Under the pieces are notes generated by a model, which was not told the DNA's origin, ran no database searches, and saw only the letters and a program-made list of their open reading frames with translations. A stretch of DNA of 64,000 nucleotides from Apium graveolens. Lineage: Eukaryota > Streptophyta > Magnoliopsida > Apiales > Apiaceae. How positions within the stretch are numbered: position 1 is the stretch's first letter; every line of letters begins with the position of its first letter. This document shows positions 22,206-33,965 of this stretch, in pieces. Location: positions 295,506,270 through 295,570,269 of the forward strand of contig NC_133650.1 in assembly GCF_009905375.1 (NCBI RefSeq), written 5' to 3'. The position numbers and the translations under genes are program-made.

Positions 22206-22378
22206 ACTTGTCGACAAGTCACATATCTAGCCTATAAATACCTAGACATCTCGACATAATCCCTCTTTACGCTTTCAAGATCTCAATTGACCTAATTTCT
22301 ACAAATCTTCACCATTCTTAATCGTTTCAAGCTCTTTCTTCCTCTAAACACTTACCCACTCAAACTCAAACTTTCTCA
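22206..22378 (+). promoter_or_regulatory. Promoter-like segment before ORF2 of Sirevirus C
   Basis: A perfect palindrome ACTTGTCGACAAGT (22206-22219) is followed by a TATA box CTATAAATA (22232-22240). A pyrimidine-rich leader of about 140 bases (TCTTCACC, CTCTTTCTTCCTCT and so on) then runs up to the decayed start codon of ORF2 (ATA at 22379). This is how a plant polymerase II promoter and 5' UTR look. D has a very similar arrangement at 52405-52550. Promoter activity is inferred. Confidence 0.5.
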
Positions 22379-25300
22379 ATAGCTGCCAACAACGTTAGAG
22401 CTATTATCCCCAAGGATGGAACCAACTAATTGGCTTTTGTGGATGCAAACCAAGCATCTGACAATTTCAAATATTTTGTGAGATTCATTGTTGATTCCTA
22501 TCTCTCAGGGGCCTTGACTACTAACCCTGTGCTTTATGTTGTTGTGTTGAATGAATTCTGGAACTCTGCAGTTATCAACACTATTGTACATAAAAATAAA
22601 GTTGTATCTTTGGTGGTAAACTGCACAATTCAGGGTGTATCTGTGGAATTCAAAGATAATGATGTCAACAAAGTTTTGGGTATTCATACATACAACATAG
22701 TGGAGGCTCCAACAACACAGGAATTGGCTAATTTTATGGACTTCACAACTGCAGTGAGAAGATTGACATGGAAAGGTTAAACAAGAAGAACCTAGGAATA
22801 AAATGGTCTTTTATGTTTGACTCTATCATAAGAGCATTCACATGCATAAAGACTGGCTATGACAACATCTTCAGTGTAGTATAGAAGCTGGTGTACACCA
22901 TGGCTTACAACAGACAGCTCAATGTTGGAAGCTTGACCTTGGAAGAAATGAGCACAAGATTGACAATGCCTTTGTTAAGTAGAGGTAAAGAAATTTTATA
23001 CCCTAGATCTATAATGTCCACTTTAAATTATAAAGTAGCTAACATTCATATGCTTGATGGTATAGATAGAAATCAAGTAGGCATTTGTAAACAGGTGTCC
23101 AAAAATCTATTTGGATCACTACTTACAAAGAATCAGGAACATGTTAGGCTAAATATCACTGACTTTAGGTTGGAGAAATTTGAAACCTATCCTTAACCTA
23201 TGCCTGACATAAGAACCACTATAACTTTTAACACAACTATGGTTCCTGCACCTGTAGAAGAACACAAACAGAATAGCACACAGGGGCCTTCCACAGTTGA
23301 GACCTTTAATTCACAACCACTAGATTCTAAGAAACCAACTACTTCATCCTCTCAAAAGGATGGAGTCGGTAAAAAGAAGAGAAAACAAACAACCTTGGTA
23401 GTTGTTAGTGAGAGTGGTGAGGACCAAATATAAATTGAGTCACCCTTGGTCAGAAAGCTAAAGAAGCAAAGGAAGGTTGAGTTGACCACTCAAATGGCCA
23501 CCTCTGCATCTTCTCAAAAAGCTGCAATTGTAACACAAGGGCAAAATAAGACTCTAGTGGCACTTTCTCAACAAGGTGTCACTATTAAACCAAGCATTCT
23601 CCCTAATGCATCCTGTAAAGAGTTGGCACACCCTCTTGAGCACACTCGAGAGGGTGAAAGAAGTCATGCGGTTGGAATACACACTGAGAGCACATAATTT
23701 GAAACTCCCTCATTCATTCAGGGGAAGTTACCAATAATCACTCTTGAGCTCACTCATCTCATTTCTTAAATTTCTTCATCATATAATGAGGGGCTTGAAT
23801 CTTCTTCTCAAGCCCTGCCAAAATCATGTGACACAGTTCAAGAAACTGTGCTCACCACCCAGGCACAGTCTCTAGATGGTGAGAGGCTACATGTTGAGGT
23901 AGACCTTGATGAAACCATCACAAATATAGGGGTTTCATCTGTTTTTACTGAAGACCCTGTGCTGGTTATAAATGCACCTTCATATGCACAACAATCTTCA
24001 CAGACTGAAAGGTTTAGGGTAGTACTCTTGAGGGAAAGCTACTCAAATCCTCTCCAATTCAATTGGAGGTTTCTCATGCAGAAATAACTCCCCTCACAAC
24101 CCTAGCTGAAATTGCTTTGTCAATTGAAGTTAGGAGTTCAATTGCCCATGATCCAGCTATTGGAGAGGTAAGTACTTAAGAACATTCAAGTTCCAGTATC
24201 TTGCAAGAGGGACAAGGGTTTGAGGCCATGGTACATGACAGTAACCTGGTCAAATCCCCTCCAATTCCAATGGAGGTTCACTCTACTTATAAACAACACA
24301 CTGTCACAACCACAGTTCACATTGTGAGTCCAACCGTGACATCTGTCAAAGGAACAGTTTCACCATCTATCCCATCCACCACAAACACTTTCAACCAACC
24401 ATCAACCTCAACAGAAATTATCCAACCTTCTATTTCAACACAACCTTCACACCTCATCACAAAATGGTTGCATGATGCTCCAGCTCAACCCACAATAGTG
24501 AATGATTTACTAGTTGATCATCTTGCAGGCCTAGCAAACATCATTCAATAACTCCTCATAACTGATATATCTAACCAAGACTATCTGGCAATTTTGTTGT
24601 CATACAAAGAAGATGCTGAAGACCAGCAAGCCAAAATTGCAGATGAAGCTGAGCAGGATGGCAATGTGGATGCATGGCTGTCAAAAAATTTTAGTATGAA
24701 TATGGAGGAGGCCTTGGCCAAATTTAGAGAAGAATATGTCACCATCTTGGGAAGCAATGCCAAGGTCCTCATTTCTCAAGAAGTCTATGATTCCATTACA
24801 AAAGTTTATAAAGCACAATTGAAATCCTTTCATCACATTGGAAGAGCAATAGAGAAAATTCTGGATGGACATTAGACCGAATTCAAGAAATTGGTTAATA
24901 CTAGAATTGATGAACTAATGCCAACTTTTACTGAGATGAAATCCAAATTCAACAATTTTTCAGACAAGCTTCAAGCTCTTTCTCTTGCATCAGTTGAAGA
25001 AAGCATCACCAAATTGAGGGACTCTTTCATAGCTCTGCACAATATGATCCAAACATAAATCACCAAAAATAATGACATTAAGGACAAGCTGGATCAGTTG
25101 TATGATGCTAGATATGAACCATCATCTTTGGTAATGGAGGAGATTAAAAATGATGTCCAGAATTCTCTTGGTACCATCTTAGCATCCAGTTTACAGTCCA
25201 AACCTTCTACATCAACAAATCTCTAAATCCAAAATCTTCAAGCTCAAGTTTCAGACCTTCAAACCTCAAATGCTTCTCTATCAACTCAAGTATCCCAGCT

Positions 25301-27164
25301 CACCTCTTTTGTGCAGAGTCACTAACAGGACATCAAGTTCCTAATAGACTCCCAGAAATACTTGCAAATGCAGACATCAGTGCCATTGGGAGCTATCATG
25401 GGAGCTTTGAAAATACACCTTCAGGAAACTCCACAACAAGTCAAGAGCCAACTCCCTCAACTATCTACCATGCATGTAACTAAGACTAAGGGGGAGATGG
25501 AATCCAAGCTAAAATCCAACAAAATTTTAAGTCAAAATAAAGATGATATTGATTTGGACAGACTCAACATGACAGCCGAAGGACCTTGCCTTGACAAGGA
25601 ATTTGGTGAACTTCTAGAAGCCCTGGGAGTCTTTCTAAATTTTAACCATTTTACATATAAGAAGGTTGTGGATAAAAACATTAATTTTTTGAGGGTGGTG
25701 TTGGTGACTAGACAAAGCTGTAGGGAGAAGAGGGTGATTATAAATGTAAATGAATCAGGTGTGGACATATGTATGCAGGTGTCTCTATCTTTCTTACAAT
25801 CAAGAAGAGCATCTGAGCTCGATATCTTCATCAACAAAGTGAATGTGGTGATTCTAGATGACACTCTCCTGCTTAATGAGCTCAAAAAGAGTCAAATAGG
25901 TGCATTTCCTGAAGCCTACCTACAACTAAGTAAGGGAGTGGCCTACATCTGTCCCAACACCAAAAGGTGCAAACACTTCCAAATCCTAAGCACTATGTCA
26001 TGGGAAACAAAAAGTTGTTGATGAACTTGGAAACTGACTTGAAGACAAAGAAAATCAAGACCTTTGAAGATATGGAAATGTTGAAGATTATTGCCAAATA
26101 CTTGAAAAATGCAGAAGCCATGCTACCTATAACTCTAATCAATATAAGAGATGATTTGGATGATGATAAACAGAAGAAAGATGAGCATAAATCTTCTAGC
26201 TCAAATCTAAGTCATTCCGCAAAAACTAGTAGTAGCATTGTGGATGATAAAAAGAAGGAAAAGGAAGTAAAGAAAGGGAATGATAAGGGAAAAAGAAGAG
26301 ACATGATGGGGAAGATAAGAAGAAGACTAAAAAAACTCCAGAAATCCAAATATCAAAAACTCTTCCAACCCAAACACAATAGCCTAACCAAACAAAATCT
26401 CAATCAATCCAAACCCATGAACCTAAGTACCTATACAAGCCAACTACACACTCTTTACTCAAAATCCCTATCACAGCTAGCCAAACCTCACTAAAGAAAA
26501 TATCTAAACCACCCTCATTCAAACCCCCGACTAGAACTCACTTCAAGACTACAGGAAGAAAACCAAGAAAATTCAAGCTAAAGCTGGTGCACTTTGGAAT
26601 TGTTTCAATCAAGATGACTTTCTACCAATTTTTGAAAATATATCAGATGATGATTATCACAAACAGTTAGCTGAGGATTACTTTAGGAGAAGTCAGGATC
26701 TACTACAAAGATGACACCTTCATTCTGCTGAATAGAGAAGTTATTGAAACATTTTCAACTGCAGAATTGGAGAGATTAATAAGTTTGATGAATACAAGGG
26801 ATTCATGTACAAGAATGAGGAAGGTTCTGTTGGCTGAGAGGTTGAGAGAGAGGAATATAAGTCATGCAAGGGAAAAGGCTGAAAGGGAGGAAAGAGAAAG
26901 AAAATATGCTAAGAAGATTGAAATGTTTGAACAAAGATCAAATAAACTGAAGGCAAGGGGGTTGAGCAGGGTATCTAAAGATGGACACTTTCTGAACATT
27001 AAGACAAATAGATTTTCAAAATACATGATTCATATTCCCAATAGTTACTCATTAGCTGAATGGCTCAAATTGGTAGAAGCTCTAAGAGGGACTGAGATCA
27101 TTGAGAAACTTGAAGTACTAGTCAAACTCAAGGACCTAATTAGAAAGGAACCTGATTATAAAAA
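22379..27164 (+). pseudogene. Sirevirus C ORF2 (env-like position), interrupted by B
   Basis: A very long ORF2, about 4.8 kb in the window and continuing beyond B, out of sight. The start was probably ATG at 22379 (now ATA, followed by Ala-Ala-Asn-Asn); TAA 22427. The N-terminal domain matches D and A: an F.YFV.FI...YLSGALT segment (22460-22520), then KWSFMFDSIIRAFTC-like (22800-22850). Then comes a Ser/Thr/Pro-rich region (23200-24550), a coiled-coil-rich region (24590-25330), an internal AAGGGGGAGATGG tract (about 25490), and a C-terminal Lys/Glu helix (REKAEREERERKYAKK, about 26870). There are at least ten stops or frameshifts. Function unknown, as for the other ORF2 copies. Confidence 0.75.
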
Positions 27165-28204
27165 TGTTAGGAATATGTTGTGAACTTGATAATAAATCAT
27201 ACAAAACACATTAGTAGATTTAACTTAGTGAAATTTGTAGCACTCGACGGATGATCAAATATAGTCCCGACGGATGATTCAATATAGTCCCGACGGATGA
27301 TGATTTGATATCCATCGAGTGAGTAGCTTATGTAATAATAAGTATTGTTGCACATTTCTACAAACAACTTTGTGTAGATTCTGTATTAGCATATGAGTCA
27401 TGTTGACTACTAGTAGATATGCAGAATAGGTTGATTAATTGTAAATATAAGATGTCTTGTAATTCTGTATAAGTGAAATGAAGTCAAGTGTCAAATAGCT
27501 ACCCGACGGATGATCAACAAGCTACCCGACGGATGATCAACAAGCTACCCGACGGATAACAAGAATGTACCCAACGGATGATCAATTCAAATATCTATTG
27601 ATAGTGATAACACAGTCACATACGTTGGGTGTTTGCAAAAGGAATGTGGCAGCCTGTTTAGCAGGAAATTGAGAACAAAGAAGCATTACCATTTCTATGG
27701 ATGTTATGAAGATTTTCAAAGATGCTGGAACAGAGTAATGAAGCAGCATGGAGTTAGACTTGATATGTTTTATTTTATTATCCTGTCTTATTACCATGTA
27801 AACTTGGTGATATATAAACCAAGTGTAGATAGTAGAACAAAAAACTAAGAAAACACATTTTGAAGATAAATAGAAAAAACTGTAACTGTTAAGAATTTCT
27901 CTGTAGTTTATTTGTTCACTTGTAAAGGCAGCTGTGAGCCAATTTGAGCTTCACAGAGTTCTCAAATCGATATATATATATATATATATATATCTGGTGG
28001 ATACATTCAAATCCACCAGAAAGTTTTAAAGACTTGTGTTTTATTACTTTGTTTTTGATTTACTTAATTCCTTATTCCGCACTTTGCAAATCAAAACAGT
28101 TATATATATATATTGAGTTAGAACATTTTTATAAATCTCGAAAAGAATCCAGAATTACATTCAACCCCCATCTGTAATTCTTGTTGTATTGTTAGGGAAT
28201 AACA
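27165..28204 (+). repeat. 5' LTR of Sirevirus B (1040 bp)
   Basis: TGTTAGGAATA to GGGAATAACA. CGACGGATGATCA motifs at 27240-27325 and 27500-27585, TATA box 27811-27818, (TA)n microsatellite about 27968-27994. Inverted repeat GAATTACA / TGTAATTC at 28152-28159 and 28173-28180 with loop TTCAACCCCCATC. Same family as 19275-20308. Confidence 0.93.
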
Positions 28205-28206
28205 AT

Positions 28207-28218
28207 TGGTATCAGAGC
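28207..28218 (+). other. Primer binding site of Sirevirus B
   Basis: TGGTATCAGAGC begins 2 bases after the LTR end; tRNA-iMet type. Confidence 0.92.
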
Positions 28219-28264
28219 AAGCTCTTGAAGTACAAAGAGTGTAAAGATCACAACAAACAGCAAG

Positions 28265-30665
28265 ATGAACAAGAAAGATGTTGGAGTAAAAATTCCTTTT
28301 TTGGACAAAGACAATTATCACCACTGGAAGGTGAAAATGCATTTACATCTTCTTTTTCAAGATGAGGCCTATGTGGATTGCATAGAGAGAGGTCCTCATG
28401 TACTAATGAGAGCTGCAACAGGCAATGAACAATCTGTTCCCAAGCAAAGGCATGAATGGTCAGATTCTGATATTGAGCAAGTCAGGAAAGATAAGAAGGC
28501 CATGAATATATTGTTAAATGGAGTTGATGGTGATATATTTGATAACATCATTAACTGCAAAACACACAAAGAGGTTTGGGATACTATCCAGATTATTTGT
28601 GATGGTACTGAGCAAGTAAGGGAGAATAAGATGCAGCAGCTAATTCAGTAATATGAGCACTTCCATTGTAAAGATAGTGAGTCTCTCACTGATATTTTTA
28701 GTAGATTTCAAAAACTACTAAATGCTCTGAAGTTGCATGGAAGAGTCTATCAGACAAAAGACTCTAACCTCAAGTTCCTTAGATCTCTTTCAAAGGAGTG
28801 GAAACTAATGACAGTCTCATTGAGAAATTCTCAGGATTACAAGGAGTTTACCTTAGAGAGACTGTATGGCATCCTGAAGACTTATGAGCTTGAAATAGAG
28901 TAAGATGAGAGGATGGAGAAAGGAAGGAAGAAAGGAGGGTCCATAGCACTGGTTGATGAGTTAGAGAAAGAGAAAGATATGAAGGTAGAAGCTGTTGAGT
29001 CTACTTCAACGGTCTGTGAGAATAAGGGCAAAGGGCTGGTAGCTGAAAATGAAGATCATTTGAGCTAAGATGACATGGATGATATTGATGAGAATTTAAC
29101 ATTCCTTTCCAGAAGATTTTCCAAGGTCAAGTTCAAAAAGAACTTTGGAGCAGCCAAGCCAAGTAGAAACATGGTGGATAAATCCAAATTCAAATGTTTC
29201 AAATGTGGCTTGGCAGGGCATTTTTCCAGTGAGGGTAGAAAGTCAGATTCCAACAAAAAGAAGTTTGAGCCTGTTGATTACAAACAGAAAAATTTTAAGT
29301 TGCTCAAGAAAAAGGAAAGGACATTCATTACACTGGAAAATGACAGGGCGGATGATGGATTGGATGAAAATGAGGATGTAAGATATGTCAATCTAGCCCT
29401 GATGGCCAAGTCTGATGAAACAGAAACAAGTTCTTCAAGTAATCAGGTAATCAACAATAACCTACCATATTTAACTAAGGCTGAGTGTAATGATGCAATC
29501 AATGACATTTCTACAGAATTATATCACTTGCGTGTTACACTTAAGTCCCTCACTAAGGAAAATGCTAAAATTAACGAAAACAACTTATTTTTAAGTGAGA
29601 GGAATAATGTGCTAGAGTGTCAGTTTATTGAGTTTATAAAAATTGAGAATTGAGTGTAAGATTGCTAAGGATGAATTAACTGAGTCCTTGAAGAAAGAAG
29701 AGATTTTAAGGAAGCAGCTTGAGCGAGAACATGAAGTGATTAAAGCATGGAAATCTTTGGAAGATTTCCATGCTCAAATCACTAAAGTTTAAGGTATTGA
29801 GTCCTTTTGTGATGCAGCCTGGAAAAAGAGTAAGGAGAAGCTGGAATCCAATTTGGTTGAAGGATTTCTAACAGATGTGGACTCGACGAATGATGAGAAT
29901 CATCCGTTGGATAATCAAAAGGATTATCCGTCGAGTGATAAAGAGCCACATCCGTCGGCTGTGAGCAAGCCTGTGAGCAAAGCCAAGCTTGCCAAGTTAA
30001 ATGAAAAATATGGATCAGTTTCCAAAAACTTTGTTTCAGGAGAATCTAGTCAAGTGAAGAAGGAGAAGAAAGTTAATGTTGGTCATCTGTCCATCAAGCA
30101 ATTGAATGACAGATTAGATAAGATTGAGGTTAAAACAGAAACTAAAAAGAAAAACAATAGAAATGGGAAAGTAGGGATTAACAAACATAACAACTACACA
30201 CCTGATAAGTATGCTCCAAGAAAAATCCGTGTTAAGTGTGGTAGTGTTAATCATTTATCTGTTAATTGCAAACTTGCCTTGCCTACTCCTATATCTGTAC
30301 CCTCTCCTTTTCCCAACATGAATGCCATGCCTTCTATGCCTATGAATGCTATGTCTGCTCAGAATATGAATGCACAATTTGCTAATATGCCATTTGCACC
30401 TAATTCTTATTATGCTACATTTAGTATACCACAAATGCCATTTAGCATGCCTTACTAGAATAACATATTTGCAGACAACATGTCTTTTCCTGTTAATCAA
30501 AATGTGCATGATAATTTTGTTCTAATGACTGGTTTCAAAGGTCCAACTCAAATGACTAAGGATGAATCAGAAATTCCCAAGTCAAATGAGATCAAACCTA
30601 AGAAACCAAAGAAGAAATCTAACAAGGCAGGACCCAAGGAAACTTGGGTACCAAAATCAACTTGA
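28265..30665 (+). pseudogene. Sirevirus B gag, both zinc knuckles damaged
   Basis: ATG 28265 (MNKKDVGVKIPFLDKDNYHH) opens the copia gag domain (YEHF, LTDIFSRFQKL, LRSLSKEWK). In-frame stops at 28649, about 28902 and about 29066; frameshift near 29650; further stops about 29790 and 30456. The first zinc knuckle (CFKCGLAGHFSSEG, about 29195-29236) has lost its last Cys (GGT at 29234). The second (VKCGSVNHLSVNC, about 30231-30270) has Arg for the first Cys (CGT at 30228). A linker at 29882-29958 carries the CATCCGTCG motif, read as HPS/YPS. The Met/Asn/Pro-rich tail before pol (30300-30460) is unusual. Gag would form particles and bind genomic RNA; this copy cannot. Confidence 0.88.
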
Positions 30666-30679
30666 TTTGGTTTTGATGT

Positions 30680-33600
30680 GTACAGGGAAACAGAAAGAAT
30701 CTTTGGAACCTGGATAGTGGTTGTTCAAGACACATGAATGGAGATTCTACCCTGCTCACAGAGTTCAAGGAGAGAGTTGGCCCAAGTATTACTTTTAGAG
30801 ATGACAACAAGGGTCATACTGTGGGGAATGGCTTGATTTCAAAAGACAATGTTATCATTGAAGAGGTTGCCCTAGTGGATGGTCTCAAGCACACTTGTTG
30901 AGTATCAGCCAGCTTTGTGATAAGGGCAATTCAGTAACCTTCAATTCAGAAGCCTGTGTTGTGACAAACAGAAGAAACAACAAAGTGGTTCTCACTGGAG
31001 TGAGAAAAGGAAATATGTATCTATCCGACTTTAACTCATCTAATGCAGAATCTGTCACTTGTCTTCTCAGTAAAGCAAGTCAAGATGAAAGTTGGCTATG
31101 GCACAAGAAGTTGTCCCATCTAAACTTCAAGACCATGAATGATCTTGTCAAGAAAGAACTGGTTAGAGGCATTCCTCAAGTGGAATTTTCTAAGGATGGA
31201 TTGTGTGATGCCTGCCAAAAGGGGAAGCAGATTAAAGGATCATTCAGAAAGAAGCTTAATTTAACAATTGAAGAACCTTTACAATTGCTACACATGGATC
31301 TATTTGGACCAGTCAATGTGTTGTCCATCTCAAGAAAAAGATTTTGCCTTGTAATTGTAGATGATTTCTCAAAGTTCTCTTGGACATATTTCCTAAAGTC
31401 TAAAGATGAAGCTAGTGAAATCATTATCAATCACATAAGGCAAGTCAACAATCATCCTGATTTTATAGTAAGAAGAATCAGGAGTGACAATGGAACCGAG
31501 TTCAAGAATTCTGTGATGAGATCATTTTATGAAGAAAATGGGATAATGCATGAGGTTTCTGCAGAAAGAACTCCACAAAAAAATGGAGTAGTGGAAAGAA
31601 AGAACAGATCTCTTATTAAAACTGCAAGGACAATGCTTGAAGAATCAAAGTTACCAACATATTTTTGGGCTGAAGCTGTGAATACTGCCTGCTACACTCA
31701 GAATATTTCTTTGATTAATCAAGCAAAGTGTATGACACCCTTCCAATTATTCAAGAACAAGAAACCAACCCTAAATTTTCTTCATGTCTTTGGCTGCAAA
31801 TGTTTTATCTTGAGGAATCAAATTGATCACCATGGGAAGTTTGATGCTAAAGCAGATGAAGGAATTTTTATTGGATATGCTGTGGGAAAGGTATATAGAG
31901 TCTACAATCTTAGATCCAACATTGTTATGGAATCAATACATATTGTGTTTGATGATAAAAAGAATGAAGGACTGTAAGATGAAGATTCTGATGAAAGCCT
32001 CAAGTTTGATAACGTGGAAATGGTTAGTGATGACAGTGATGATGAAAGTGATCAAGAAACAGTGAATAAGGATAATGCAGAAAAATCTACAACTAATGAA
32101 GCACATATTCAACATCTGTCGAGTTGCAAAATGCTTCATCCGTCGGGAGACAATCTTCCCTATTCGTTGGGAGACAATCATCTTCATCCGTCGGAACATA
32201 AAGTGCATCATCCGTCAGGTCATTCAGGGAAGCTGAAAATCAGAATATATCACTTACAGAAAGTTCCCCTTTCTCAAATCAAAGATTCACAAACTCAGGG
32301 GGAGTTTCTAATAATCAAAACTCAGTCACACATCAAGACAACAATGAGGCCTCTTCATCTAGAGCTAATCTACCTCAAGAAAGAAAATGGACTAAGGATC
32401 ACCCTTTTGAGCTCATCATTGGTGATGCATCTTCTAGAGTTCAAACAAGGAAAGCAACTCAAGAAGAATGTCTATATAGCAGCTTCTTATCTAAGGAAGA
32501 ACCAAAGAAGGTAGAAGAAGCTTTGTTGGATCCTGATTGGAATTTAGCTATGCAGGAGGAGCTAAACCAATTTGAAAGGAACAAGGTATGGAAGCTGGTA
32601 CCCAAACCCAAAGGAAAGAATCCAATTGACACCAAATGGGTATTCAGAAATAAGATGGATGGAAATGGCATAATAGTAAGGAACAAAGCTAGATTGGTTG
32701 CTAAGGGCTATTATCAATAAGAAGGAATAGATTTTGATGAAACTTTTGCTCCTGTTGCAAGACTTGAAGCCATCAGAATTTTCTTAGCCTATGCAGCTCA
32801 TGCCAATTTCAAGGTCTATAAAATGGATGTCAAAAGTACTTTTCTGAATGGAGATTTGGAGGAGGAAGTCTATGTTAGTCAGCATCCTGGTTTTGAAGAT
32901 CCAAATTTCCCAAATCATGTCTACTATCTTTTAAAAGCACTTTATGGACTGAAGCAAGCACCTAGAGCCTGGTATGACACTTTATCAAAGTTTCTTTTGG
33001 AAAACCACTTCACAAGAGGTACTGTTGATAAAAATTTATTCTTTTGAAATGTTAATGGCTTTAGTATACTTGTTCAAATTTATGTAGATGATATTATATT
33101 TGGCTCTACAGATGAAAAACTTTGCAAAAAGTTTTCCAAATTGATGCAAAGTAAGTATGAAATGAGCATGATGGGAGAACTAACTTACTTTCTTGGTTTA
33201 TAAGTTAAGCAAGTTAGTGATGGAATATTCACTAGTCAAACTAAATACATTCATGATCTTTTAAAGAAGTTTGATCTAATGGATTGCACATCTGCAAAAA
33301 TTCTTATGGCCACTGCAACTAAGCTTGAATTAAACACTACTGAAAAGTCTGTGGATATTTCAAGCTATAGAGGCATGGTTGGCTCACTTCTGTACTTAAC
33401 AACTAGTAGGCCAGATATAATGTTTGCCACTTGTCTTTGTGCTAGATTTCAGGATGATCCTAGAGAATCTCATCTAGTAGCTATTAAGAGAATTTTCAGA
33501 TATCTCAAGGGAACACCAAAACTTGGCATTTGGTACCCTAGAGATTCTGGTTTTGATTTAACTGGTTATTCAAATGCAGATTATGCAGGTTGTAGAATAG

Positions 33601-33965
33601 ACAGAAAAAGTACAACATGTACCTGTCAATTTCTAGGAAACAAGCTAGTGTCCCGGTTCAGTAAAAAGCAAAATTCATTTTCCACTTCTACAGCTGAAGC
33701 TGAATATATTGCTGTTGGTAGTTGCTGTGCATAGATTTTGTGGATGAAAAACCAATTGTTGGACTATGGTCTACAAGTAGATAGAATTCCCATTTTTTGT
33801 GATAACACAAGTACAATTTCCATCATTTAAAATCCAGTGCAACATTCAAGAACAAAGCACATAGACATCAATTACCACTTCATAAGGGAACATGTGATGA
33901 ATGGTACCGTGGGACTTCATTTTGTTCCAAGTGAAAAGCAGCTTGTAGACATATTTTGCCAAGCC
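30680..33965 (+). pseudogene. Sirevirus B pol: protease, integrase, RT, RNase H
   Basis: The protease motif LDSGCSRHM is at about 30709-30735, in a different frame from the end of gag. A frameshift lies near 30890. The integrase is intact over 360 codons (30895-31977): HKKLSHLNF and CDACQKGK zinc-binding residues, then the acidic triad in HMDLFGPV, RSDNGTEF and VVERKNR. Stop 31975. The linker 32114-32222 has four HPSG-type motif repeats. RT from about 32515 in another frame, with YVDD intact (about 33082-33093); stops at 32718, 33045 and about 33199. RNase H contains YSNADYAGCRIDRKST and a stop at 33732, and is cut off at the PLDES segment near 33965. Confidence 0.9.
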
